Below are positions 16,302 through 24,442 of a DNA stretch of 64,000 nt, piece after piece. The position numbers were made by a program, and so were the translations under genes. The DNA lies in NCBI RefSeq assembly GCF_000314975.1, contig NZ_BAEN01000059.1:1-64000 (forward strand), in the 5' to 3' direction. Position 1 is the first letter of the stretch. The number at the start of each line of letters is the position of its first letter. Under the pieces are notes generated by a model that was not told the DNA's origin, ran no database searches, and saw only the letters and a program-made list of their open reading frames with translations. Origin of the DNA: Aliiglaciecola lipolytica E3. GTDB taxonomy: Bacteria; Pseudomonadota; Gammaproteobacteria; Enterobacterales; Alteromonadaceae.

Positions 16302-19219
16302 TCGTGTCTCGCCGCTACTTTCGCTTGCTCGTAGTAATGTTTAGTGGGTTTTACTTATCCGCCTGTGCGGGTCTGTTTGACGCTCCACCAACGGTCAATT
16401 TAGTTGAAAAACGCAAAACGCTCGGCGAGTTTTATTTTGAACCTGTATCACTTAATCACGATCCTTTACCTGACGAAGGTTTAGAGAATTTGCGCGATGC
16501 TTACGTGAATTTGCTGGATATTATCGATGATCCGGAGACCATCAAAATTGTGCAATATCGACTTGCGGATTTGGAGGTTTTGCTAGCAGAGCGACAGCAA
16601 GAAGTTGGCGTAGCGCCGGTTGATAGAGGGTTTTACGACTTAGCGATTGCCCAGTATCAGTCTATATTAGACCGTCACCCAGAGCAGAAAGAAAATGCCG
16701 AAGTGCTTTATCAATTAGCCAAAGCCTATGATTTACAAGGACAGTCTCAACAAAGCCTGCAAGTTATAGATACGCTGTTGGCCAAATATCCCGACACAAT
16801 ATATCTGGCTGAACTTGAATTTAGACGCGGCGAGATTTTGTTTAACGTACAAGATTATCCCGGAGCTGTACAAGCGTATCAGGCGGTTTTAGAACAAGGT
16901 CCAAATACCGATTATTTTATGACTGCCGCATATATGTTGGGTTGGAGTCATTTTAAAATCGAAAGCTATGAAAATGCATTGCTAGCGTTCACCCAGTTGC
17001 TAGATCAAAAGCTACCAAATAGTGTGATAGATTCGCAAATGTTGAGACAGTTGAACGCCGAGCAGCAATTGGCGTTGTTACCGGTCGGTGAAAAGCGAAT
17101 CGTAAACGACAGTATCCGCATTATGGCGTTGCTATTTTCTTATCAAGGTGCAGAGCAAAGTTTAAAAGCCTTTTACGAGAATGTAGGCGAGCGCCATTAT
17201 GAGAATTTGCTTTATGACCGATTGGGACAGCAATTTTTAAATGAAGATCGTTTTCGCGATAGTGCACTGGTTTATCGTGGGTTTACCGAAGTGCATCCAG
17301 AACACAACCAAGCACCTACATTTGCAGTGAAACAAATTGACGCATATATCATAGGTAAGTTTCCCACCTTCGTATTGCCTGCTAAACAGGATTTCGTTGA
17401 CCGCTATGGTATCAATGGCCCATTTTGGTCGCACTGGGGACAATTAATTCAGCAAGATGTAAAACCCTATTTAAGAACATACATTCAAGAACTTGCTCAA
17501 TATGAACATAGTAAGGCGCAACTGTTAACCAAAGCTGCAAATCAACCAAATGAAGAACAACTCGAAAAAGTGGAAGAGAACCACCAAAAAGCGCAAGTGG
17601 CTTATGCGCAAGCGGCCAAACTTTATCGGGAGTTTATCGAAACCTTCCCTCATGACGATTTAACCCCACAAATCACGTTTAATTTAGCTGAAAGTTTATT
17701 TGAAGCTCAGCGTTATCAACAAGCGATTGAAGCTTATGAAATATATGCTTATCAGTATTTGAATGAACCTAGAGCTGCCGAAGCGGGTTATGCCGCAATT
17801 TTAGCTTTTCGCGCACTTCGAGAAACGTTAACTGATTCGACTTTGCAGCAGCAATGGCAAGATGAGCAACTTGCCAGTCAGCAACAATTTGTGAGCCGAT
17901 TTAGTGCCGACCCCAGAGCTATCGATGTGTTGTATGACACTATGCAACAACAATTCGAACTTAAGCGTTATTTACTTGCGATTGAAAGTGCCGAGTCAAT
18001 ATTGGCTTGGCAGCCTACAGTGGATGCCCAGCGGAAAATGTCTGGTCAATTGGTGATTGCCCATAGTGAATTTGCATTACAGCAATATCAACGTGCCGAA
18101 GCCAGTTACGAGCAAATTTTAGCGGCTCTTGAGCAAACGGATCCGCGTTATAATGATATGTTGGAACGACTGGCTGCCAGCATTTACAAACAAGCAGAAG
18201 ATAATCTGGCGAAACAATATGTGGCTTTGGCGATAGAAGATTTTTTACGAGTGATAGCTAAAGCACCCAGTAGCAGTATACGAGTCAACGCACAATATGA
18301 TGCCGCTAGTTATTTATTGGAAATGCGGTCTTGGACTGAAGCCATTTCGTTGTTAGAAGATTTCAGAGTGCGATTTGCATCTCATCCACTAACTGAAAGT
18401 ATTCAGGATAAACTGATTTTTGCTTATCAACAGAATCAAGATTGGCTGCCTGCAGCGGAAGAATTAAAACAGTTGTGGGAAACAAATCCTGATTCGGAAG
18501 AAGGACGCGAAGCGCTGTACATTGCGGCGCAGTATTACCTTAAAGCGCAATCTCGAGACGCTGCATTAGATACTTATCGTACTTATGCACATCGTTATCC
18601 TTTGCCATTTAATGAAGTGACAGAAGCGCGCTTTCAAATGAGTGAGTTTTATCTGCAAAGCAATGAAGAAAGTAAACGTCGCTTTTGGCTCAGAAAATTA
18701 ATTCAAGGAGATGCTCAAGCGGGTGCTGATCGCACAGATCGATCGCGATATCTTGCTGCAATGTCTTCAATTGTGTTTGCTGAAGATGATGTACAAGCTT
18801 TTAATCGAGTGAAGTTGTCTTTACCACTAAATAAAAGTCTGAAGAAAAAGCGTGAAGTGTTAGATAAAGCGTTGGCGTCGTTAAATGCAACCTTGGAATA
18901 CAAAATCGCCGAGTTTAGTACTGTGGCTAACTTTAAAATTGGTGAGATATATGGTCAATTGGCGCGAGATTTAATGGATTCTGAGCGACCAACTGGCTTG
19001 TCCACATTAGAACTTGAGCAGTATGATATTTTATTAGAAGAACAAGCCTATCCATTCGAGGAGCAAGCAATAGGCATTCATGAAGCGAATATTCAACGCA
19101 GTTGGCAGGGCGTATATGATCGCTGGGTTAGAGAAAGTTTTGCCGCGCTGAGTGAATTATTACCAGGACGCTACAACAAGCAAGAACAAGTGTCGGAGGC
19201 TGCTAATGCGATTTTCTAA
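16298..19219 (+). CDS. Giant TPR lipoprotein
   Basis: A 973-residue protein; AGGGGG lies 7 bases before the ATG. The lipobox LSAC marks it as a lipoprotein. At least a dozen TPR-like helix pairs span nearly the full length (e.g. AEVLYQLAKAYDLQGQSQQS, AYMLGWSHFKIESYENALLA, NLAESLFEAQRYQQAIEAYE, REALYIAAQYYLKAQSRDAA). Such long TPR proteins are annotated as AglT/GltE- or GltI-type in gliding and related clusters. It overlaps the genes on both sides, so the three TPR genes are tightly coupled. It probably forms a scaffold bridging the outer membrane and periplasm. Confidence 0.75.
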   Translation: MIVSRRYFRLLVVMFSGFYLSACAGLFDAPPTVNLVEKRKTLGEFYFEPVSLNHDPLPDEGLENLRDAYVNLLDIIDDPETIKIVQYRLADLEVLLAERQQEVGVAPVDRGFYDLAIAQYQSILDRHPEQKENAEVLYQLAKAYDLQGQSQQSLQVIDTLLAKYPDTIYLAELEFRRGEILFNVQDYPGAVQAYQAVLEQGPNTDYFMTAAYMLGWSHFKIESYENALLAFTQLLDQKLPNSVIDSQMLRQLNAEQQLALLPVGEKRIVNDSIRIMALLFSYQGAEQSLKAFYENVGERHYENLLYDRLGQQFLNEDRFRDSALVYRGFTEVHPEHNQAPTFAVKQIDAYIIGKFPTFVLPAKQDFVDRYGINGPFWSHWGQLIQQDVKPYLRTYIQELAQYEHSKAQLLTKAANQPNEEQLEKVEENHQKAQVAYAQAAKLYREFIETFPHDDLTPQITFNLAESLFEAQRYQQAIEAYEIYAYQYLNEPRAAEAGYAAILAFRALRETLTDSTLQQQWQDEQLASQQQFVSRFSADPRAIDVLYDTMQQQFELKRYLLAIESAESILAWQPTVDAQRKMSGQLVIAHSEFALQQYQRAEASYEQILAALEQTDPRYNDMLERLAASIYKQAEDNLAKQYVALAIEDFLRVIAKAPSSSIRVNAQYDAASYLLEMRSWTEAISLLEDFRVRFASHPLTESIQDKLIFAYQQNQDWLPAAEELKQLWETNPDSEEGREALYIAAQYYLKAQSRDAALDTYRTYAHRYPLPFNEVTEARFQMSEFYLQSNEESKRRFWLRKLIQGDAQAGADRTDRSRYLAAMSSIVFAEDDVQAFNRVKLSLPLNKSLKKKREVLDKALASLNATLEYKIAEFSTVANFKIGEIYGQLARDLMDSERPTGLSTLELEQYDILLEEQAYPFEEQAIGIHEANIQRSWQGVYDRWVRESFAALSELLPGRYNKQEQVSEAANAIF

Positions 19220-20003
19220 ATCACCATTGCAAGCTAATGTGCCTAGCTGGTTGATTATGTTGTTAATGGTTACTGTATTGCCAGGGTGTGCTAGTTTTGA
19301 TCAAATATTTACTGCCCAACCGGATCCTCAACCAGTAGAAAAATCGCTGTCTTCTGGCGACACCAATCAAACTGACGGGGAGCCCATAGAAGCGCAGCCG
19401 CTTGACCCAATGCAAGTAAAAGTTCAAGCACTTAGGGCACAACCCAATTTATATTTGTCAGGTTCAACTCCAGTTAAAGCCTCTGTGAAATATCAATTTG
19501 ATCAAGCGCTGGCTGCAAAACAGGAAAACAATCTAGCGCTTGCCAAGCAACTCTTTCAGGCCTTAATCAGTGAACAACCTAAGTTGTCTGGACCTTGGGT
19601 GCAGTTAGGTGATCTTAGCATGCAGCAATTCAATCAGGCTGAAAATTCAGATTGGGATGCAAAACAGGTATTCTTGGAAGCGGCTAAATCAGACTACGAA
19701 AAGGCCCTTAGGCTAAATCAGAACAATTATTTTGCTCACAATCGACTTGCCAAGGTATATCGTGAAATGGGCCAGTTTGAGCAGGCAGAGCAACACTATA
19801 ATTATGCAATAAGTAGTTATCCTGCATATGATAATGCCTATTTGAATTTGGGGATTTTGTACGATCTCTATATGGGTAAAAAACAATTAGCGTTAGACAA
19901 TTACGAGTTGTATCAAGCACTACAAGATGAACCCATTCGACAAGTAAAAGGCTGGATTGCAGATCTAGGCCGACAAATTGCCAAAGCAAAAAAAGAAGGT
20001 TAA
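19206..20003 (+). CDS. TPR lipoprotein (AglT/GltE-like)
   Basis: About 265 residues. The ATG at 19206 has a GGAGG site 6 bases upstream and overlaps the end of the previous gene by 14 bases; an earlier frame start at 19152 has no such site. The lipobox LPGC follows a hydrophobic signal segment. A low-complexity linker leads to three or four TPRs (SGPWVQLGDLSMQQFNQAEN, AHNRLAKVYREMGQFEQAEQ, AYLNLGILYDLYMGKKQLAL). Size and layout fit the lipoprotein TPR component of Agl-Glt-like machines. The next gene begins 3 bases downstream. Confidence 0.75.
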   Translation: MRFSKSPLQANVPSWLIMLLMVTVLPGCASFDQIFTAQPDPQPVEKSLSSGDTNQTDGEPIEAQPLDPMQVKVQALRAQPNLYLSGSTPVKASVKYQFDQALAAKQENNLALAKQLFQALISEQPKLSGPWVQLGDLSMQQFNQAENSDWDAKQVFLEAAKSDYEKALRLNQNNYFAHNRLAKVYREMGQFEQAEQHYNYAISSYPAYDNAYLNLGILYDLYMGKKQLALDNYELYQALQDEPIRQVKGWIADLGRQIAKAKKEG

Positions 20004-20006
20004 CAA

Positions 20007-20351
20007 ATGAAATCGGTGTTAAGGATTTTAAGTTTCACATTCATTACCTTTGCTAGTTCTGCTAGTGTATATGCGCAATCTGATCAACAGCCGTTAGACA
20101 CCGATGAATTGGTGCCGGAATCAACGCAAACTGTGACTCAGGTTAATGGCAAAATTTTGATCGAAGATACCATTCGTGGCAGTCGAGAGCAGCCACGAGT
20201 ATTGTCGATTGTGCCTTGGCAGCCGCCACGCGATAAAGCGTCACTGCCAAGCCCGTTTGTGAAACGGATTGAACAGGATTTTATGCCATTAGATAGAGAT
20301 GAGTTTACCCGCAAAGTGAAACACTTCGATCGCGTTAATGGTGAAAAATAG
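20007..20351 (+). CDS. Small secreted protein of the trans-envelope locus
   Basis: A 114-residue protein with an AAGG ribosome site. The signal peptide ends SVYAQ. The mature part of about 90 residues contains VNGKILIEDTIRGSREQPRV and SIVPWQPPRDKASLPSPFVK, with no recognised domain. It is the last gene before a 131-base gap and the motor genes. Unknown; possibly a linker between TPR lipoproteins and the motor. Confidence 0.65.
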   Translation: MKSVLRILSFTFITFASSASVYAQSDQQPLDTDELVPESTQTVTQVNGKILIEDTIRGSREQPRVLSIVPWQPPRDKASLPSPFVKRIEQDFMPLDRDEFTRKVKHFDRVNGEK

Positions 20352-20482
20352 CAGTAAAAACGTCACTGGCAAATGTTAGTGGTAGGTAAGTTATTAAATT
20401 TGTTAACTGTGTGGATATTCCCATACGCTACAAAGCGGCAGTAATGAGTAGACTGTCGGTATTGCACAATTAAGGTATTTTT

Positions 20483-21136
20483 ATGGATATTATAGTTCGC
20501 TTCTTTCAAGAAGGTGGTTCCTTCATGTTTCCAATTGCTGTGGTATTAGCATTAGGGATTGCTATAGCAATTGAACGTTACTTGTTCTTAAGTAAGGCGA
20601 AAAGAACCAATCAAAAAGCCTTTAAGCAAATTGAACCTATGTTGGAATCAGCTAATTACGAAGGTATTTTAAGTTTTGGTAAATCCAATCAAGCTCCTAT
20701 CAGCCGCATTATAGGTGCAGGGATCGCTAGAATGTCATTAAGCCAACGCCGTGAAGATATCGAATACGCGATGGAAGAAGGACTCATGGAAAGCACACCG
20801 CGTTTAGAAAAGCGCACTGCTTACTTAGCCACATTAGCAAATATATCTACACTATTAGGCTTGTTGGGAACCATTATTGGCTTGATTGCCGCGTTTTCAG
20901 CAGTAGCGACAGCTGACCCTTCAGAGAAAGCCAGTTTGTTGTCACAAAGTATTTCAGTCGCTATGAATACTACTGCTTTCGGCCTAATCGCTGCGATTCC
21001 GCTGTTGGCTTGCCATTCAATCTTACAAACCAAAACCACGGAAATTATTGATAGCATGGAAATGGCTGGCGTGAAATGTTTAAACACCCTTATGGGGCGT
21101 CAGGCTATTTCTACTCGTTCTCGCACAACGGATTAA
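20483..21136 (+). CDS. MotA/TolQ/ExbB proton channel protein (AglR-like)
   Basis: A 217-residue protein with the standard three-helix layout: helix 1 near 15-35, the charged cytoplasmic region, helix 2 near 115-140 (ATLANISTLLGLLGTIIGLI) and helix 3 near 155-180 (MNTTAFGLIAAIPLLACHSI). Five such subunits normally surround an ExbD dimer and drive it with the proton gradient. It is followed by two ExbD genes and a TonB-like gene, the same order of types as aglR-aglQ-aglS in Myxococcus. The 131-base gap upstream could hold an internal promoter, but no good match was seen. Confidence 0.9.
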   Translation: MDIIVRFFQEGGSFMFPIAVVLALGIAIAIERYLFLSKAKRTNQKAFKQIEPMLESANYEGILSFGKSNQAPISRIIGAGIARMSLSQRREDIEYAMEEGLMESTPRLEKRTAYLATLANISTLLGLLGTIIGLIAAFSAVATADPSEKASLLSQSISVAMNTTAFGLIAAIPLLACHSILQTKTTEIIDSMEMAGVKCLNTLMGRQAISTRSRTTD

Positions 21137-21142
21137 TTTAGA

Positions 21143-21682
21143 ATGTTGGGCAGAAAAAAACGTCTGCAAAAGCAAGATGCTGAACTAGACATCACTTCAT
21201 TTATGAACTTGATGATTGTGTTGGTGCCTGTCCTACTAATGATGATGGTGTTCTCGCGTATTACCGTACTAGAGTTAACTTTGCCAGAATTGGGAGATGC
21301 ATCTGCACAAACGGAATTAGATGAAAAAGACAAGCAACTTGAAATTATTGTGCGTAACACAGGAATTGAAGTGTTTTACCCGCAGGGCTACTTGGTAAAA
21401 AGTATTCCTAAGGTAGAACAAGAATACGACTACGCAGCGCTCCAATACGTGTTAAGGCAAATTAAACAAACCCTGAAAAATCAAGAGTTGGAAAAAAATC
21501 AGGCTACTTTGCTGCTCGAAGAAGACATTTCGTATCAGGTAATTGTCGCTTTGATGGACACCACTCGCTCATACGAAGAAGTGGTGGTCGCGTCAGTTGT
21601 TCAAGCTGAGTTGTTTCCGCAAATTTCATTGGGAGATGCACCTTTACTAGACGCATCTGACCAAGTTAACCAAACCCAATAG
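21143..21682 (+). CDS. ExbD/TolR-like protein with Asn at the proton site
   Basis: A 179-residue protein with a short basic N-terminus, one transmembrane helix (about 20-38) and a periplasmic domain. In ExbD/TolR the helix starts with a T-P-x-x-D pattern whose Asp carries the proton. Here the aligned stretch ELDITSFMNLMIVLVPVLLM has Asn 22 in that position. Asp 16 is nearby but at the membrane edge. It lies 6 bases after the ExbB gene and is followed by a second ExbD that keeps the Asp. The two probably form a heterodimeric rotor. Confidence 0.85.
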   Translation: MLGRKKRLQKQDAELDITSFMNLMIVLVPVLLMMMVFSRITVLELTLPELGDASAQTELDEKDKQLEIIVRNTGIEVFYPQGYLVKSIPKVEQEYDYAALQYVLRQIKQTLKNQELEKNQATLLLEEDISYQVIVALMDTTRSYEEVVVASVVQAELFPQISLGDAPLLDASDQVNQTQ

Positions 21683-21695
21683 CAGAGGATCGTCG

Positions 21696-22226
21696 ATGAA
21701 AAAATCAGTTCGCGCCTCTCGCATGGAGAGACATCACAAACGCATGGCAAAAACGTCAAAGTTAAGCCTGGTATCGTTGATGGATATCTTTACCATTTTG
21801 GTATTTTTCTTAATGTTCAATGCGTCTGATGTGCAAGTGCTACAAACAGATAAAAGTGTGAAGTTACCTGAGTCTACTGCAGAAACTGCTGCCCAAGAGA
21901 CATTAGTGTTGCTGGTCAATGCTAAGCATATTTTGTTGCAAGGCCAGCGGATGGCAGATGTTGCCCAAGTTATGTCACAGCCCAGTGACATTATTCCCGC
22001 TTTGGAAAAAGAACTAACTTACCAAAAAAACCGAACCAAAATTATTGCGGTTAATAGTAACGAAGAGCAAGATCCTAGCGAAATAGCTCGGGCAATTACC
22101 ATTATGGGTGATCAAGCGATTCCTTACAGTTTACTGAAAAAAATTATGCAAACTTGCGCTCAAGCTGGGTATACCAATATTTCATTGGCAGTAGAACAGC
22201 AACTGCCAGCTAAGGGGGAAGAATGA
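21696..22226 (+). CDS. ExbD/TolR-like protein with intact Asp
   Basis: A 176-residue protein with an AGAGGA ribosome site. After a basic N-terminus (RMERHHKRMAKT) the transmembrane segment SLVSLMDIFTILVFFLMFNA carries Asp 30 at the canonical proton-binding place. The periplasmic domain resembles TolR/ExbD. It overlaps the AgmX-like gene by ATGA. With the preceding Asn-bearing paralogue it probably completes the motor. Confidence 0.88.
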   Translation: MKKSVRASRMERHHKRMAKTSKLSLVSLMDIFTILVFFLMFNASDVQVLQTDKSVKLPESTAETAAQETLVLLVNAKHILLQGQRMADVAQVMSQPSDIIPALEKELTYQKNRTKIIAVNSNEEQDPSEIARAITIMGDQAIPYSLLKKIMQTCAQAGYTNISLAVEQQLPAKGEE

Positions 22227-23224
22227 GTACTCTGGTTCAGCCCCACTTTAGAAGTCAGTTGCCTTGGTCTTCCAGTGAAAAAGAAAATAAGTTTTTTAAT
22301 AAATTAACATTAGCCGCGCTGGTTATTACCTTGTTTTTGGGGTTGATGATAAAATGGCAAGATGTGCCAGAACAAACCCGCGAAGAAAAAGAACGTGTAC
22401 CGCCGCAGTTAACACGCATAATCGAAGCGCAGAAAATTGAACCACCAAAACCGATAGAGCCGCCAAAGCCGATTCCCGAAGAAAAGCCACCGGAAATTAA
22501 ACCGGATGAGCCAAAGAAAGAACCTGAGCCACCCAAGCCAGAGAAGAAGGTTGAAAAACCAAAAGAAAAACCTAAACCGGAAGTTAAAAAGCCGTCAGAA
22601 GCAGAACTTGCCGAGCAGGCTCGAGAAAAAGCCAGTCAAAGCGGGTTGCTACAGTTTACTGATGACTTAAACAGTATGCGGGAACAAGCCAATATTAATA
22701 ATTTGGCTGACACGGAAATGATCCAAGGGGCCGGAAAAACTAACGAACAACAGCGGGCTTTTGTGGGCAAAAAAGTCGATGACAAAAGTGGAGGATTAAA
22801 TACCGGTGATCTTTCTACGGATGTAGGTGCTAGAGGAGAGTTGGCTGGACGCAAAACCACTGAGTTTGATGCCCCTAATGAAGGTTTAGCGTCACTTGCC
22901 GCCAAAGAGCTAGTGACTGAAGAAACGGTTTTAGGGAGTCGAGATATTGAATCAATTCGCAAAGGTTTTGATACCAATAAAGGTGCCTTGTATACCATTT
23001 ATCGACGGGCACTGAGGGATGATCCGAGTTTGCAGGGTAAAATCACCGTGAATCTGGAAATTGCACCCAATGGTTCGGTGACTAATGTGAAATTAGTATC
23101 CAGTGAATTGGATTTCCCTGAGCTCGAAGAAAAACTACTCAATCGTATTCGTTTAATGAATTTTGGTGCCGATCAAGTCACTGCCACTATTCTTGATTAT
23201 TCGTTAGATTTCTTTCCGTTTTAA
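22223..23224 (+). CDS. AgmX/PglI C-terminal-domain TonB-like protein
   Basis: A 333-residue protein with one transmembrane helix near 28-44, a long Pro/Lys/Glu-rich spacer (about 58-125; IEPPKPIEPPKPIPEEKPPE) able to span the periplasm, and a C-terminal domain of about 90 residues starting IRKGFDTNKGALYTIYRRAL. The strand KITVNLEIAPNGSVTNVKLV and the ending DYSLDFFPF match the AgmX/PglI tail family, which is TonB-like. This would be the force-transmitting arm of the motor, contacting the TPR lipoproteins or barrels. It is the last gene of the operon. Confidence 0.88.
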   Translation: MSTLVQPHFRSQLPWSSSEKENKFFNKLTLAALVITLFLGLMIKWQDVPEQTREEKERVPPQLTRIIEAQKIEPPKPIEPPKPIPEEKPPEIKPDEPKKEPEPPKPEKKVEKPKEKPKPEVKKPSEAELAEQAREKASQSGLLQFTDDLNSMREQANINNLADTEMIQGAGKTNEQQRAFVGKKVDDKSGGLNTGDLSTDVGARGELAGRKTTEFDAPNEGLASLAAKELVTEETVLGSRDIESIRKGFDTNKGALYTIYRRALRDDPSLQGKITVNLEIAPNGSVTNVKLVSSELDFPELEEKLLNRIRLMNFGADQVTATILDYSLDFFPF

Positions 23225-23236
23225 AGCAAACCCCGT

Positions 23237-23256
23237 CCCCGGAATAAATTCCGGGG
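23237..23256 (+). terminator. Possible hairpin at the operon end
   Basis: A 9-base stem CCCCGGAAT/ATTCCGGGG with an AA loop, 13 bases after the AgmX-like stop. No T run follows, so termination is uncertain. Its GGGGCTAC flank resembles the repeat array that follows, and it may be a relic of it. Confidence 0.35.
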
Positions 23257-23300
23257 CTACAATTCTTTCCAATCAAATTAATTCCAAAGCGACAGAAATA

Positions 23301-23520
23301 GTAGCCCGGGCTTTTCGCCCGTGAAATCTCCGAAGGGATATAATCAATGTAGCCCGGGCTTTAGCCCGCGGAATCCCCGAAGAAATACGATCAATGTAGC
23401 CCGGGCTTTAGCCCGTGAATCTCCGAAGGGATATAATCAATGTAGCTCGGGCTTTAGCCCGTGAAATCTCCGAAGGGATATAATCAATGTAGCCCGGGCT
23501 TTAGCCCGCGGAATCTCCCA
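23301..23520. repeat. Tandem array of about 47-bp palindromic repeats (family B)
   Basis: Units start at 23301, 23349, 23396, 23442 and 23489, so the period is 46-48 bases. Each begins GTAGCCCGGGCTTTAGCCCG (variants in units 1 and 4), a strong hairpin, then TGAAATCTCCGAAGGGATAT and AATCAAT. The fifth unit is partial. The hairpin core is nearly the same as in family A at the left end of the window. The array ends about 20 bases before the rnpB promoter. Units are near-identical and palindromic with no unique spacers, so it is not a CRISPR array. Confidence 0.85.
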
Positions 23521-23537
23521 TTTACCTACACAATTGA

Positions 23538-23566
23538 TTGTATCAACACGCTAATCAACGTAAACT
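23538..23566 (+). promoter_or_regulatory. rnpB promoter
   Basis: TTGTAT (23538-23543), 17 bases, TAAACT (23561-23566), then the predicted RNA 5' end 7-8 bases further on. Spacing and position fit a sigma-70 promoter. Confidence 0.65.
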
Positions 23567-23573
23567 GCGCGCC

Positions 23574-23943
<370 letters not shown>

Positions 23944-24442
23944 AACTTCCTCATTTTATCAAATGTAGTACCTCATATAGCCAAACCACTACAACGGTTG
24001 CTGCCAAGATAAAACGTTCTTAAAACTTCTGGTATCTCAATATCCAGAATACCTTTTCGATTCTGTCACGCTTAAATACCTATCTTAGTCAATCATTCGT
24101 ATTGGATGATGTCCACGCTCGGCGCTTTTCTAAGGGCGTTCCAGCAACATTCCTGGCGACGTTTTATTCTTTTAACCCTTCCCAATAAAAGCATATTGAC
24201 TTTTTTTAACGGTATGTTAATTTAAATAAATAAACCGGTTTAGTAAAACGGTTTTGTTGTCGTTCAGGATAAGCCAGAACGGTAACTAAATATGAGGCCA
24301 AAGTTGCTGCGCATAGCGAATATTCAGTGCTAATTCGCACAGATAAGCGACAAGCTGGTTGGCTCCGTTATTGAAACAATTTATTTACACAGCGGCATAA
24401 CATGAATATTCAGAGTGACGCTAACAAGTAAGTGGAGACCCC
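23944..24442. other. Intergenic region between rnpB and the TonB receptor
   Basis: About 500 bases without a credible gene. The right half is AT-rich and carries a TTGACT (24196-24201) that could be a -35 element, followed by the palindromic operator described separately. No clear rnpB terminator hairpin was found just after 23943. An imperfect inverted repeat around 24028-24050 (TTCTGGTAT and ATATCCAGAA) was noted but has no evident use. Confidence 0.5.
24231..24255. promoter_or_regulatory. LacI-type operator upstream of a TonB receptor
   Basis: TAAACCGGTTTA (24231-24242) is a perfect palindrome with the central CG typical of LacI-family operators. A second half-match, AAAACGGTTTT, lies at 24245-24255. 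Such sites often control sugar-uptake receptors in this group. No LacI-family regulator gene is in the window. Confidence 0.5.

Noticed and set aside
22255-22536. Gly-rich open frame antisense to the AgmX-like gene
   Set aside because: The glycine repeats are only the complement of the Pro/Lys-rich spacer codons.
23301-23520. Possible CRISPR array
   Set aside because: The spacing is regular, but the intervening sequence is the same in every unit and the repeats are palindromic hairpins; no cas genes are present.
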